Origin: Uranotaenia lowii
Taxonomy: Eukaryota; Arthropoda; Insecta; Diptera; Culicidae
DNA length: 64,000 nucleotides
Assembly: GCF_029784155.1 (NCBI RefSeq)
Contig: NC_073693.1
Span: 145,826,843-145,890,842, forward strand
Direction of reading: 5' to 3'
Positions 48,470 through 60,246 of this stretch are shown here, one piece after another. The notes under the pieces were generated by a model that had not been told where the DNA came from, did not search any database, and was given only the letters and a program-made list of their open reading frames with translations. How positions within the stretch are numbered: the first letter of the stretch is position 1; every line of letters starts with the position of its first letter. The position numbers and the translations under genes were made by a program.

Positions 48470-50300
48470 TCGATGCAGCTCGTTTCCATCCAAAATGAAC
48501 TTACTGTTAAGAAAACTTCAAATATCCAACGAAATTTCTTTATGAACTTAAAGGAATATCATGGAAGATTTCCTTCGGAACCAACTCGTAGAACGGTTTC
48601 CGAAGAGCAGCACAATTTCTCCCACAATGCTAATACGGAGTCACCGGAACCCATAACTGATCAAATCATCCGTCTCGCATCCATCGTCCGGAGATTTCCA
48701 TCTTTATCGTTTTCCACTAGAATCGGTTTTACGGTCCATCTCCCTCCATGCGGCCAAGCCCTTGAACAAAGAAAACCCGCTTCATTCGATTTATTTATAC
48801 ACGGAGTAAATTTGCCGGCAACGACGACGACGTTCGGTCGTATCGAAATTATTCAGTCCAGTTTAATCCATCAGATCGAGTACCAGCCCGGCTCTTGGAT
48901 TGCAAGTGACCGAAGAAGCTCCCATCCGGATTCCGAACCACCATCATTTCCACGCAAATCCATGTTTTTCTTTGTGCGGTCGAGAAATGTTTTTCCATTC
49001 CCGAGAGAGCAGTGTTTGGAACCTCGATATGTATGTATACATACAGCAGCCAGGAGGAAAAAATAACAAACCATTCACACAATACCAAAAAAGCAAAGTA
49101 TCAGCAGAAGCTGCAAAGATCATCAGCAAACGAACCGTTTTTCATGTCGAAGAGTTCGTTCGTATGCCTCGAATGAAGACCACAAACACTCTTTCTTTCC
49201 CTTGTGGAGCCTCTCCTCCCATTTGACTTCTCGATTACCATTTGCTACCATTATGAAGTTAGTATGAAAGAAAATGGAAAACGATTGAAGATGGCTCTTA
49301 AATTGTCCATCATTTGAAACTTGCTTCCCAAAAGCCAAACAACAACAAATAAAAGAAACATTTCGGTTTCATGAAAGACCATTGGCAACATCAGGAAGTG
49401 TAGTCGATGATTTAACCCTTTCGTTCACCAGCTTTTTATTCAATGAACAAATACTGTTACTCAAACTATATTTTTTAGATTCTTGTAGCTAAGTAGCATT
49501 CGATTGATTTGTTTTTAAAATGAACAAAAAATTTTGATTGGCAATTGGCTATTTTTTACTGAAGTCTGTTATAAAACCTCGTAAACACAACATGAGCTCA
49601 AGGGTTCCAAACCGAAATTGTCTCACAAGTGTTGGGTACGATATCACACCGCATTGCGGCGCCAATTCCGCGGTCTCACGTAAATGTGAGAGCAATAGCC
49701 ATCAACGGGCAATTTCCTGGCCAGGAAAGACCCAAACCAACCAATCCCAACAGAACTTGGAAATCCCAGAAGAAAATCATCGAAACAGCAATCGTCCGAG
49801 AACGAGACGAAGACTGTTCCATTTTTTTTTCACTCCAATCGTGGAAGTGATTTTCCTACATTGTTTTGTCCGTTTGCCATTTTGACTTGTACACGTGAAG
49901 GTTCCTATACAGTTAGGAAGGAACCGCACGTGAGAAGTAAGATATAAAAACAAAATAGAACTATCATCATTATCATTATCGTCGCAGAACATCAGCAGAG
50001 TAGCAGCAAGAGCAGCATCGTCAGCAACGTCGAACCGAGCAATAATATGGGTCCTAAATGGCTCTTTTGCCAGCTCCCCAAACGATTATTTGATGCTGTC
50101 GGTGTCGGTTTTTGTGTGAGATAAAAAAACAACTCCAAGCAGATACAATTTGGCACTCTGTTAGCTTGCGGTTTTGGTTCGTATAAGTTGAGATGACTCC
50201 CGAAGGAATGCTCATTACGCCATTTTCTTTCGCCCTTCCTGAGGTTTACCAATCACAGATTGGAGGATTTTATCAAGATAAGGTGTTGCTTTTTTAGCTT
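48470..50300. other. GC-richer, apparently single-copy region with the longest open frame
   Basis: The 197-codon frame at 48473-49066 (plus) is the longest in the window. It begins at the very edge of the composition change, lacks any recognisable domain or hydrophobic segment, and overlaps minus-strand frames of 60-80 codons. It is Arg/Ser/Pro-rich as expected of chance frames in GC-richer DNA. Composition stays raised to about 50300. Possible conserved non-coding DNA or a diverged exon cannot be separated by eye. Confidence 0.3.
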
Positions 50301-50892
50301 TGCCAACTTCACAGGACTATTCCGAACGAGCTAAGCCTAATGGAAAAATATCACGCATCAAGCAAAAAAAAAAAACTCTATTATCTCATGAACCTTGAAT
50401 TTTAGTATTTTGGTGGATTGACGATTTTGAACTGAATAAATATCTATTATTTTTTTTCATTTTAGAAGAGATTCAAAAGTGCATGATTAGCACCTAAAGG
50501 AAACCGTCTAATCGATCGCATATAAAACAGCTTAATTATGAGAATTATTTTTGTGGGACGTGATCAGAAACTAACTTAAATAGTCCACTTCCTTGTGAGT
50601 GATTATCTGTCACTTTGTGGGGTAAAGTGAGCACCTCCTGAGGAATAATGGATAAGCAAACATTTTTGTAGCTATATTATTATGCTGTTTTGATTTACGT
50701 TCCATATACACAAATGAATTATCTTATGAAAGCTGAAAAACAGCATTTACCTATCAAAGTAAAGTCAATAGACATACATAAATTTAATTTCTTTCTAAAG
50801 CGACGAAAAGTACACCAATTGTGCTTTATCCGACACCATATTCGTACCTATTGGAAAATGCGAGAGAGCGCAAATTTTCGCTCTCATAGCCT

Positions 50893-51117
50893 TTAACACG
50901 TTCGTTGCCACGCTCATTTTGGTAGTTTTACTAGCCGGGCCCAAAGTAATTTTCAGAGCGAGAAAGCAAAGAGGGAGAACTCCCATATTTGAAACGTGTG
51001 GCGAAGCTGAGCAGTAAACTCTAGTAAGAGAGCGTCATACGCATTTTGATGTGACGGGGCCCCCCAGGAAATACACCCGTCACCCGAATATGGGTGCCGT
51101 GGCGATGAACGTGTTAA
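50893..51117. mobile_element. 225-bp piggyBac-type MITE, copy 2
   Basis: It starts TTAACACGTTCGTTGCCACG and ends CGTGGCGATGAACGTGTTAA, with TTAA at both edges. Its length equals that of the copy at 952-1176, and the interior is nearly the same (CCGGGCCCAAAG, AAGCAAAGAGGGAGAACTCC, CCAGGAAATACACCCGT). Confidence 0.9.
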
Positions 51118-52481
51118 ATCGTTGTCAGGGACAATATTTTCCAGTTCTCTTATTGGTCAGTATTATTCAATTCCCGTCTGATTTTTAGCAATTTGGATGT
51201 ATTGCTGATTGCAGACAGAACATGACGATGATCTTTTGACCTGGAGCCCGTGCAGGGCTTCGTTTCAAAATTTACAAACATGGCGAACTTTCTATCATAT
51301 CCAATTTAAACCGACTTGAGACGACAATTTATACGATCTTTTCATTATGTAGTTGGAATTGCGATTCACAACATCATTGTAAACGACTTAAGTTATCATT
51401 TCTGATACGATTTCATGTTTGCTCGATCCAGGCGCGGTCGGGGTGATCACCCCCCCCAAGCAGCAAAAAACCGTTACAAAATACTCGTTAATACTCGAAT
51501 TTCTATAAAAATTTTGAACTTCCCCTAGTAGATGAGCTTTTAAATTTTCAAAAAATTTCCACTCCGTGGGGATGTTTAAACGACGAAAAAGTTTGTTTAG
51601 CACTTAAAGGCTCAAGATTGGAGAAAAGGCGGTCTACCAAACTCAAGCAGCTGTAACTTGCAATCCCTGGACCGGATTATACAAATCAACTTCTGTTGAA
51701 TTACTTAGGATGTTGACTTTGAATTTGCTAACCATTTATCTACTTAACATTTGAGCTAGGTAATGAAATGTAGGGACAGTTTTTCAATTGTCACTAATAT
51801 CCCTCATATGACTAAATTTACAGGAGCAAATTGTGATAAATTTCGTATTTGTTTCAAAATCTTTACTTCTTAATTCTTCATCAGTTTTGAATTTTAGTGA
51901 AATGACGAATTTGAAAAAGCCAAATAGGGGAGTGAACATTGTTGTAACACTGAAATACTTGAATATTTTTTATTCTTAGATCAGACATCGATTGCCTTTA
52001 CCATGTAGTTTCTTTTTAATTCGGTCAGATAGAAGAAAATAATAAAATTACTCAAACTATATACATGTACGGAATCATAAGATTTTTCAATTTCCTTTAA
52101 TTTTCATAAATTACCATCATGTTAAATTGATTTACAGATCTTGGTCATTCTAAGAAGTGAAAAAATACCTTTGGACTTTAATTGTTAAATTGCTTTATTC
52201 GTAAGAAATTTAAATTTTAGTCACATTCTCCATGGGTGTGATCAGTTTTCCAGTAGGCGCTTAAGAAACGTGTGACTTCAATTGACAGTCTTTGGTACTT
52301 TCTTATCTCTCTATTTGACACCAATATTTTACAAAATAAATTCAACACTTTACAAAGTGATGTCTAACTCATTCCAAAATCCAATACAGTACTATTCTCA
52401 CTTGCGTTTACAAGAAATTTATAATTAGATTGCAAAATAACAATTGAGTTTTCAAATCACAGTAAAGATTCTCTTGCACGA
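51118..52481. other. Unassigned DNA with a C-run repeat edge
   Basis: At 51421-51460, CTCGATCCAGGCGCGG and GATCACCCCCCCC resemble, inverted, the tract at 58870-58920 (CACCCCCCCCAAGAGCC, then CCCTGGCTCGATCC), so both mark a dispersed repeat edge. A lone TAGGGGAGTGAACATTG at 51947 looks like a TAGGGGA-type terminus without a visible partner. Confidence 0.35.
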
Positions 52482-53129
52482 TAGGGAAGAATGACATCCA
52501 AATAATAAATTCCCAGAAAAAAAATCTCTTGCACGAATTTATCTCTCCTTCCATTCTACATCATTTGAATATGAATTATGAAATTTCAAAATAAACTTTA
52601 TTAGAAAATTCCATAAAAAAATTAAATCCAATTTAATTTAATTTGGTTTAAAATCTATCACATCAAGCATTCATTTAATGTATGACCGTAAAAAGATTTG
52701 AGACATTCCAGAACACTATTAAATCAAAAGAAGAAGTTGTTGGCAGTGTTTGTAATTTTTGCGTTCCCTGTGATTTTTAGAGATTTGTATTTAGATTTGA
52801 AGAGCCAAAAAGGAATATAAACTACTCATAAAAGCTGTTTCAATATGAAGGAATAGGTGTTTTGAGAAAGAAATTTAAATTCATCTTCAAAAATCAAAAT
52901 CAAATTTTTCGATATAACTTTTTAGCAAAAGTGTACAATGTCAAAATATTTAGGAAAAAAGGTTTTAATTTCATGATCAATTCTTCTGAAAACTGCGAGT
53001 AATTTATCGTGACTTCTGGAAGACAAAATAACAGCATCTAAATAAATTTTTTTTTCAAATCGTTGTTTTTTAGGAACAAAATCTGTATCGTTTTTTCGGG
53101 AATTTGTCACTTAGTGGCATTCTTCCCTA
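52482..53129. mobile_element. TAGGGAAGAATG-ended TIR element
   Basis: The left end TAGGGAAGAATGACATCC pairs with the inverted right end TAGGGAAGAATGCCACTAAG; AAATTCCC recurs inverted just inside. It is 648 bp with no transposase. The TA edge and TAGGGrA start recall the TAGGGGA families at 8627 and 26904. Confidence 0.7.
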
Positions 53130-53216
53130 AAATCTGCATCGATGAATGAATAAAAGATAGTTTATAGATTCAAAATAATTATTTGTTGTTCATGTAGGTC
53201 AGTTGCTTCATCAGTT

Positions 53217-53879
53217 CCCGATCAGGAGGGAAAAACTAAATTTTATCAAGATGAGATATTTTGATACTAATATTCTTCCTATCTAAATGAGTTATTATTC
53301 AGTACTCGTAGGATGTTAAAATATCTCAAATTATATCTAAAAATCTATGCGATCATGGCTAAATTATATCAATTTTAGATATTCTACTTACAAGATTATA
53401 TCTCGTTCAGATAGCATAGTTTGATATTAGGCAGAACAAAACCTATCAATATTATAACTTATCAAGATATGAATGCTTAAAGGAAATTTTCGAGTGGAAT
53501 GTCAATAAACCACATTATTTGCTAAAACCATGCTACATTTTTGGTTTCCCAAAACTTAGATTCAATTTTATGAATCTGTTGAGCGAAACTCATAAACGTA
53601 CGGTTTGGGCCGTTGACTTCGATGTCTGTGTTTCAGAAAAAGTTGTACGTATATCAAAATAAGATATAATCATTTTATTTTAGGACAATCCGAAAAAAAA
53701 ATCTTGATCATTGAAAATGAGCTCAACCCCATTTAAGTCTGTCAATCAGAATAAGATATAATTCAGATTGGAGAAACTTAAAATCGAAAATTTGTAGTAC
53801 TTAATTATAACTGAATCAAATGTAAATATCTTGGTGAGATACGCTTGAGTTATTAATTTGATATGCTCTCCTGATCGGG
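53217..53879. mobile_element. CCCGATCAGGAG-ended TIR element with AGATAT repeats
   Basis: CCCGATCAGGAG at 53217 and its exact inverse CTCCTGATCGGG at 53868-53879 define a 663-bp element. The interior has about a dozen AAGATATAA or TTATATCTT words in both orientations. No coding remnant or convincing TSD. Confidence 0.75.
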
Positions 53880-54756
53880 TTATCATTGTTCGATTAAATT
53901 CTAAACTAATTAGTTTTTTGACAAAAAATCTGACAAAAAAATCGAGTTAAGGATGCAATAAATTTTCAAAATCAGTTTGCCTATGTTTTGTTTTTTTCCC
54001 TTGTGGATTAATTAAAACTCTCGTTATCAGTCGATTATTTTTTCGGCAACAAGACAATCCATCAAATTAACATTCGAAAGAGCTTTTTGTAACTTTTGAC
54101 TTATACTGCTGGATCTCAAGATCTGCACCAATTATATCGCCAAAACTGCTTTCAGCTCATCCACATAATAATTTTGAAATTTTAAGATAAAATCCAGTTT
54201 AAGGTTTGATACACTACTTCTGAAGGTTTGGCTATTTCAATTGAAATTGATAAATACTTTTCATTAATTAATCCTTCATGTTAAAAAACACGAGTTTTCA
54301 CTTTCTTTATAATTTATTTGTTGCTATTTTATTTGTTTCAGTATAGTTTAATTTGAAAAATTTGTATTATAACCTGAAATTCAAGAGCAAATCAATAAAA
54401 ATTAAATTTGATAATATTGTTTTCCACTAAATTTGTGTTTGGAGTGTTGATTTTTTATTTTAAGAACTGAAAATCAAATCCACAATTTTGAATGAGGATT
54501 GTGTATCCTAATTGAAAAAAATATTACGAAATTTCCAAATCACTATTCAGTAAATTACTTGTATGAAAAATTTAATCACTGTTAATTAGTTTGAAATTTA
54601 TAGCAATAATTGACAAAAACTTATCTTAAAACTATACTTTTTGTTTGGCCTAGCACTAATATTCAAAAGCTCAACAACGTGTGTATAATTTTAATTTGAA
54701 ATATGACTTTTATGGCAAAATTTTTTTTAAAGATCATTGAAAGTGACAGTTTCAAA
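53880..54756. other. Unassigned AT-rich DNA
   Basis: No feature recognised. Confidence 0.4.
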
Positions 54757-55173
54757 CTACCAGACAGGCTTCGGACGGCTCCTGAGGTGTCACTCATAAG
54801 TGCTAGAGCAAAGCTTCACAAAGAGGAGTGGAACCCACGCTCTTGTGAGCGCTAAATCGCACACACTCTGCTCATGCTTCCCGGAAAATAAATGTTCGAC
54901 ACTCACTTACATGAGTGATGTGTGCTCCGTCAGTGTAGCTCTTAGAGCGTGCTCTTAGGGGAATTAAGTGTGTTTTTAGGAAACCGTCCTTCCCATCATC
55001 TGCATAGCAAAAAAAGACGCTCATTAATGGAATTCTTAAGGCAGCGCTTTGAAAGCAAAGCGTGCAAGCGCTTGGTGCCGAGATTCAAATTCCAATGGTT
55101 TAATGAAATTTATGTAATGTAAAGTAATCGTTTACAGTTACTCAAAAACATATATCTACATTATTATGACAAT

Positions 55174-55175
55174 AG

Positions 55176-55206
<31 letters not shown>
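55174..55206. repeat. (ATT)n microsatellite
   Basis: About ten ATT units in a row, seen directly. Confidence 0.92.
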
Positions 55207-55208
<2 letters not shown>

Positions 55209-55789
55209 ATTTATTAAAGACCCTTTAACAATTGTCATTCGGGTCAAAGCATGACAATAGATGAATGGGGAAAATTTCATTATAAAATTTAAAAAAAAAC
55301 TTGTACGTTCATTTTGATGACTGTTTGATGTCACTTGACTTAGAAATTGCATAAAACATCTGGCACTGCCATTTTTTTTAGATCTCTAAGGGATTCATAT
55401 GGAATATTTAAGAATTTCACAACTCGCTGAAAATCACATGTTAATCATTTGAATTTTCATAATGCATATTAAACTATGTTTCAGAAAACCGAAAAAGTCC
55501 CACAAAGTCAATTTTTGGCAAAAAAAAAACTTTAACTGCGGTCCTTCCACAATCATTGATCACTTTACGTTTCCTTTTCCCACTAATTTTTCGTTTATCC
55601 GGGTGTTAGTAGACCAAATATCTAGCTTTGCGTGAATTTTTGTCCCAAAATGCTTCCTCTTTGAGTTCAAGTACCGTCAAACAGGGCATCATGTAACAGC
55701 GGGGTTAGATGCAACATTTGATTACTACTAGCCCTGTTTTATTTTTAATATTATATAATGCAATCAAGTTGTCTTTTAATGCCCAGCGG

Positions 55790-57135
55790 TGTTTAAACTC
55801 GCCTCGGAAAGAATCATTCGGCTGATTTTTTCCGAGTTTAACTTGTTGTGTGCAGATTGATTTTATCTTCGTTCCAATCATGACGTGATTGCACACAAAA
55901 CGAAGAGAACAGTTTCGAGTTGATGTTTTCCCCTCCTCGCAGGAATAAAATCACACCAATGAAACAACAGAACGAAGCTTACCGTACACGAATGCTCACG
56001 AGCGATCGTTGCCCGACGGACCGAGTTAACATTCCTCGCACCCTTCTCTCGCTCGTTTCCCGTTCCCTTGTATATATCACTTTTAGCCACGCCCCCATGC
56101 GTTGTCCGATTGATGTGTTCGGCTGCCGAACGAAAACGATTTTTTCTTTAATTCGCTGAACTGTTCGTTTGCTTCGCTGATGTTTCTCCCCCGATCAGTG
56201 TTACCACATCCAAATCTGTACCGCTCATCGTAAAAATCTTTTTCATCTGTACCGAAAACTCAAAAATCTGTACCAAAATCTGTACCAAAGTAAAAAAAAA
56301 AGTTCTGCATTAAATATGTAGATATGTGAAGATTTTGTTACCTTATTTTTAATCTTCAAAAAAAAAAATTATTTCACTAAGTACAGTTTTTTAGTTAAAC
56401 ACTTATTGTGAAACTCATTTAATCATTTTTATTTTCTCTCTTGAAAAAACTGACATTAAAAAATATTTTTCATAACAAACACTTTCTAATGTTCATGATG
56501 TTTATACATAGTTGTATTAAAACGATTTTAGAGCGTCATATTTAATACGACATTTTTCGAACCGCAGTTTAATCTTAAATAACTTCTCGTTTTGAACGTC
56601 CAATGTGTCAATACTCAGACGATTACGAACTTTGGTTTTATTGGCATTTACTTACGAGAAAATGCGCTCAACCACTGCTGACGAGTTGGAGATTATAATC
56701 AGATATTTAATTATTTGTAGCCAATTTGGAAATCTTATTGTTCCATCGTGTACTTCCCAGTAAGAAACTCCTATCGTCAGAATAATAATGGCTAACTTTG
56801 ACTTATTTTCTATAAAGTTTTCAATAAACTGGATGAAAGTCAAAAAAATCAATAATCTGTACAAATCTGTACCAAATTTTGAAAATCTGTCATCTGTACG
56901 TACAGATTCTGTACCAAAAATGAGCTCAAAAATCTATACCAGTCTAGATAAATCTGTACATGTGGCAACCATGCCCTCGATTGCTGTTTACTCCTGCCGA
57001 GTTTACCCGAAGCTTACTTCCTGATGCTTTCCGAGTTGAACTTTAGATAGCATCATTGCAGATTGAGTTTAACGAAATAAAATCGTTCTGCAAAGAAGGG
57101 CAAAGTGCGAGTATGTAGACTCGCGATTTTAACAT
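55790..57135. mobile_element. GC-richer insert of unknown type, possibly a solo LTR
   Basis: The block begins near TGTTTAAACTCGCC and ends near CTCGCGATTTTAACA, so TG...CA edges are possible. It holds a TATA-like TTGTATATATCAC at 56068 and GAGTTTAA(C) words in both halves. No TSD is visible and edges are uncertain. Excluding the nested hAT it is about 560 bp. Confidence 0.35.
56188..56981 (-). pseudogene. Small hAT element with decayed transposase C-terminus
   Basis: The ends are CAGTGTTACCACATCC and, inverted, CATGGTTGCCACATG. The flanks are CCCCCGAT (56188-56195) and CCCTCGAT (56974-56981), an 8-bp TSD with one mismatch. On the minus strand, translation near 56864-56540 gives FPNWLQIIKYLIIISNSSA, VVERIFS, a stop at 56652, then VNANKTKVRNRLSIDTLDV. 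This is the conserved C-terminal dimerisation region of hAT transposases, normally ...SNSSxxxERIFS-x-(I/V)N-x-x-KTKxRNRLS. The DDE catalytic part and BED finger are missing, so it is an internally deleted, non-functional copy. Confidence 0.8.
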
Positions 57136-58548
57136 CTCTGTTAATGCCTACAAAATGATGATAAAATAATTACTCACATCTTAAGTTAGTATTTTAAAGT
57201 TTTTCATTTTCATTCAAAATTAAAAAAATCAAGAAAAAACCTAAAAATAATTTAAAAAATCGAGCAATAGATGTACAAATTTTAACATTTTTCGATGCCT
57301 TAAAATACTTTCCCCAGTATGACGGATTTTCTTAATGATATCACCTACAAACTTTTTTTCTGGTTTAATTTTTCTGTAGTATTTTTTTTAGTATTTTTTA
57401 CCCTTAAATGTATGCAGCATCCTTATGTTCACAAAAAAATTCAAAAATCAGTTTCAACAGATCCTAAATTTACCGAAATTGGTGATTTTAAGCGTAATGA
57501 TTTTTATGGCATCAAAAATTTATCAAAAACAATACATTTATATACTTTTTCATTAGATTTTTCATTTAAAACTAAGTTTGTTGCATGTTATTACTTTTTC
57601 TTAGTATAGTGAAAATCAAATGTATTTTGAAAATTAAGAATAACTGAAAAAACCAATAATTTTTCTGACTGCGCCAATTTGATACCCCATCAACCTTAAA
57701 ACTTGAGATGTATAAAGGTTATGATTATCTGTGGACGTGGGTTATTTAGAAGCCATTTTAGTTGAAAGTGTTGCATGTTGCCCCAGTTGACGATATGTTA
57801 TTATTTTAAATTTTGTTAAAAATAACGTTTTTCAAAAACGCATATTTTGGTCAAAATTGTAGCCTGTAACAATTGTTAGTCACATAGAACTCCATGAAAA
57901 CGACTTGTTTCTGACAAACATTTAGGAGCATTCTTTGCTAGTATAGGCTAGTAGGTATTGATTTAATTTCACGAATGCAAAACAATCTAAATCCAAAAAA
58001 AAATCTTGTTGATAATACCCTCGACACTAGCTAGCGGACTGCAAAATTAACTTTCAATGTCCAATCAGCACCACTATACTGCACCACTATTATGCTACCT
58101 TTACCACCGTGGGGGAGCAATTTAGTTTCACCCGGTAATGAACTTTCGGATCGGTTCTAAGCGTGACTTGTTTGGTTTGTTGTTTGATAGAGACATATAT
58201 TGAACCAAAGTATATTAGAATATATTGTTCTCATCTATTCCGGCTTGATGTTATTATCTTTTTGATTCATCTTCCAAAAAAAACAGCTGGATACGAACCA
58301 AAGCGAACAGCACCATCAATTAATTACTTGGACGCACATTGTGTACACCTTAGGAGTACTCTTTAGGTGACGCTCTTATAGAGCGCTCATTTCAATTTTG
58401 AGTATTTTGTGAGTGACGAAAAACGCTCCCTGTGTGTATGGTCACTCCGCTCCTATCGACCACTCTTGCTCCGCTCACAACTAAATTCAAAGAGCGGAGC
58501 TGATTTTTACACCGCTCTTGTTGGGCTCTGAAAAGAGTCCGAAGCCTG

Positions 58549-58915
58549 CTACCAGATATACAAATTATGACAATTTTCTTCTAATTAACTTTTTTTTTTG
58601 CAGTAAATATTATAAATTTGCTGGTTGTTCTATAAATATTGAAAAAGTTTGTTAAAAGATTTCATTATTCTCTTCTTATTTCATATTTTCGAAATATATC
58701 TGATTTTGCTCAGTGAAATTGAATTGGAAGACCAATGCGCAGCTTATATTGTGCTCATTTGAAAGTGGCACACACCCATTCCTCCCCCCCCCCCTCTTTT
58801 CACTTTTTCAAAATGATCGTTTTTTTACCAGATATTACGTTCCTTCATATTGACTGAGTTTTGAAATTTTGGAAAATCACCCCCCCCAAGAGCCAACTCT
58901 AGGACCGCCCCTGGC
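58549..58915. other. Unassigned DNA with C-run
   Basis: Contains a run of ten or more C near 58785 and the dispersed repeat edge CCCTGGCTCGATCC at about 58910. No gene. Confidence 0.35.
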
Positions 58916-60123
58916 TCGATCCCTACCTAAGTGAAGCCTCAGGGCAGTTACCAAAGTCCCGAATGTGTACCGTGACAGGCTCGAGTCCAGGACGAGCTGC
59001 TTTCAATCTGGCACACGACGGGTGCAAAAAAGCCGCGGTCCATGAATCCTAGGATTGCAGAACAGCCTGACTGACCCCATTAACGGAGCACTTCGAGTAG
59101 AGGGCGTCCGACTCCACGGCTTGAAGCTACAAAGATAAGGCAACATCTTCTGCGTAACTGATGCCGTGGGTACGCTGCGTTTATGCGTGGGATGCTCCAC
59201 CTTTGGGGAGTATTAGTGCAATTCCGAACGATCGAAGCTGCGGGGATAAGGCTTTATCTTCTTCGCAGAGGAAATCGTTGGAAAAGAGTTATTCTATGAA
59301 CGGGTGATACTCCCGGGTAAAGTGATTATTGACGCAGGGTTAGCCATTCGAGTCTGTGTATCATCGGGAATATTCCAAATAGTTGCTTTAAGCTGGAAAA
59401 CCTCGAATCCTGGAGATTAGGGGTTTCGAATCGTTAGAGAAGAGGTTTTGGCCTCAGGTCTTCATTAGAAGAGGTTTGTGTGGTGAACCCCAAGTCCGAT
59501 GATAAGAGGTCGGGTCTCGAGTCGCAAGAGGAGAGATCAGTCCTTCAATCAACAAGAGGAGGGTTATAAGTATTTACCACGCGTCATTACGAGAAGAGAT
59601 CAGATCTCGAGTCGGTAGAGGAGAGATCGGGCCTTGAGTCGTGCAGAGGAGAGGTATGTGTACGTCAACCTATAGTCGATGCGAGGAGGGGTCTGATCTA
59701 GAGTCGTGAGAGGAGAGATCAGGCCTCAAGTAGCGAAGAAGAGAGGTTTATGTGGAAACCTCAAATCATTGCGAGGAGATATCGTTTCTCAAGTCGTTAA
59801 AGGAGAGCTCAGACTTAAAAGGCGTAATGATGAAAAGTATTGCTGAAAGTGATTTAGTCGATGAGTATTGGAGCGCAATAGCGCAAACAGAAATCCCACT
59901 GTTGAAGGATAGTGTGTTAAACAGTTCGAGGCGGGAACTACGTCTGCGGCTCCAGGTGGAGTTTAGGAAGTAGGAGTTATGCACTGAATATAGTCTTCCA
60001 ATTGTAACCATGGACCCATAATGGCAAACTGGAGGACACGGTGGCTCGTCGTGCCTTGGAATTCAATCCGTAAACCAGGATTTACCACTTGTGGTTACTG
60101 GATAAGGTTAATGTCTGCTCCAG
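58916..60123 (+). repeat. GC-rich retroelement-like block with minisatellite
   Basis: It differs sharply in composition from both flanks and begins right after the CCCTGGCTCGATCC repeat edge, ending at the hAT MITE relic at 60124. It contains the higher-order minisatellite at 59455-59815. Short frames (59003-59200 minus, 59752-59973 plus) have no recognised motif. It may be untranslated sequence of a retroelement; no reverse transcriptase is present. Confidence 0.4.
59455..59815 (+). repeat. Higher-order minisatellite, about 4 x 90 bp
   Basis: Units open with GGTTTGTGTGG, GGTTATAAGTA, GGTATGTGTAC and GGTTTATGTGG at about 59473, 59563, 59653 and 59744. Each contains three subunits of about 27-36 bp ending in AGAGGAGAG or a close variant, several carrying GATCAGGCCTCAAGTCG-like sequence. 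Hence a roughly 30-bp unit was organised into a 90-bp higher-order unit before amplification. Confidence 0.8.
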
Positions 60124-60246
60124 TAGACCACTGCAAGCTTTGAATTGAATTTTCAAATTTAAAGATTCTAACATCCCATAAATTTTTATATTGTTTTTGA
60201 AATAAAAAAAAAAAAATGATAGAGTTGTTCATTCCGTCCCAAATTA
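60124..60246 (+). repeat. hAT MITE relic, left part
   Basis: It begins TAGACCACTGCAAGCTTTG, close to the TAGACCGCTGCAAGCTTTG of the complete copy at 39409, and breaks at the insertion of the element at 60247. The match resumes at 63388. Confidence 0.75.

Larger units (their letters stand above)
55672..57796. mobile_element. GCATCATGCAAC-ended TIR element, copy 2
   Basis: The left end TACCGTCAAACAGGGCATCA and the inverted right end ATATCGTCAACTGGGGCAAC are related TIRs. The stretch 57290-57796 matches the interior of copy 1 (34735-35350). The middle, about 55790-57135, differs completely from copy 1 and is GC-richer, so it is probably another insertion, which in turn carries the small hAT at 56196-56973. 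Confidence 0.65.
54757..58556. mobile_element. hAT element with perfect 8-bp TSD, heavily nested
   Basis: The element 54765-58548 begins CAGGCTTCGGAC and ends GTCCGAAGCCTG, perfect 12-bp TIRs. It is flanked by identical CTACCAGA (54757-54764, 58549-58556). Both subterminal regions are GC-rich and full of GAGCG / CGCTC words, which may be transposase-binding repeats. Removing the TIR element at 55672-57796 leaves about 1.66 kb without a recognised transposase. Confidence 0.85.

Noticed and set aside
48473..49066. 197-codon open frame, the longest in the window
   Set aside because: No domain, signal peptide or splice context is visible. Overlapping frames on the other strand are almost as open, as expected in GC-richer non-coding DNA.
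55040..55095. tRNA-like segment with a hairpin (CGCTTTGAAAGCAAAGCG) and AGATTCAAATTCC resembling a B box
   Set aside because: No cloverleaf with acceptor stem and A box could be built; only the one hairpin and a weak B box remain.
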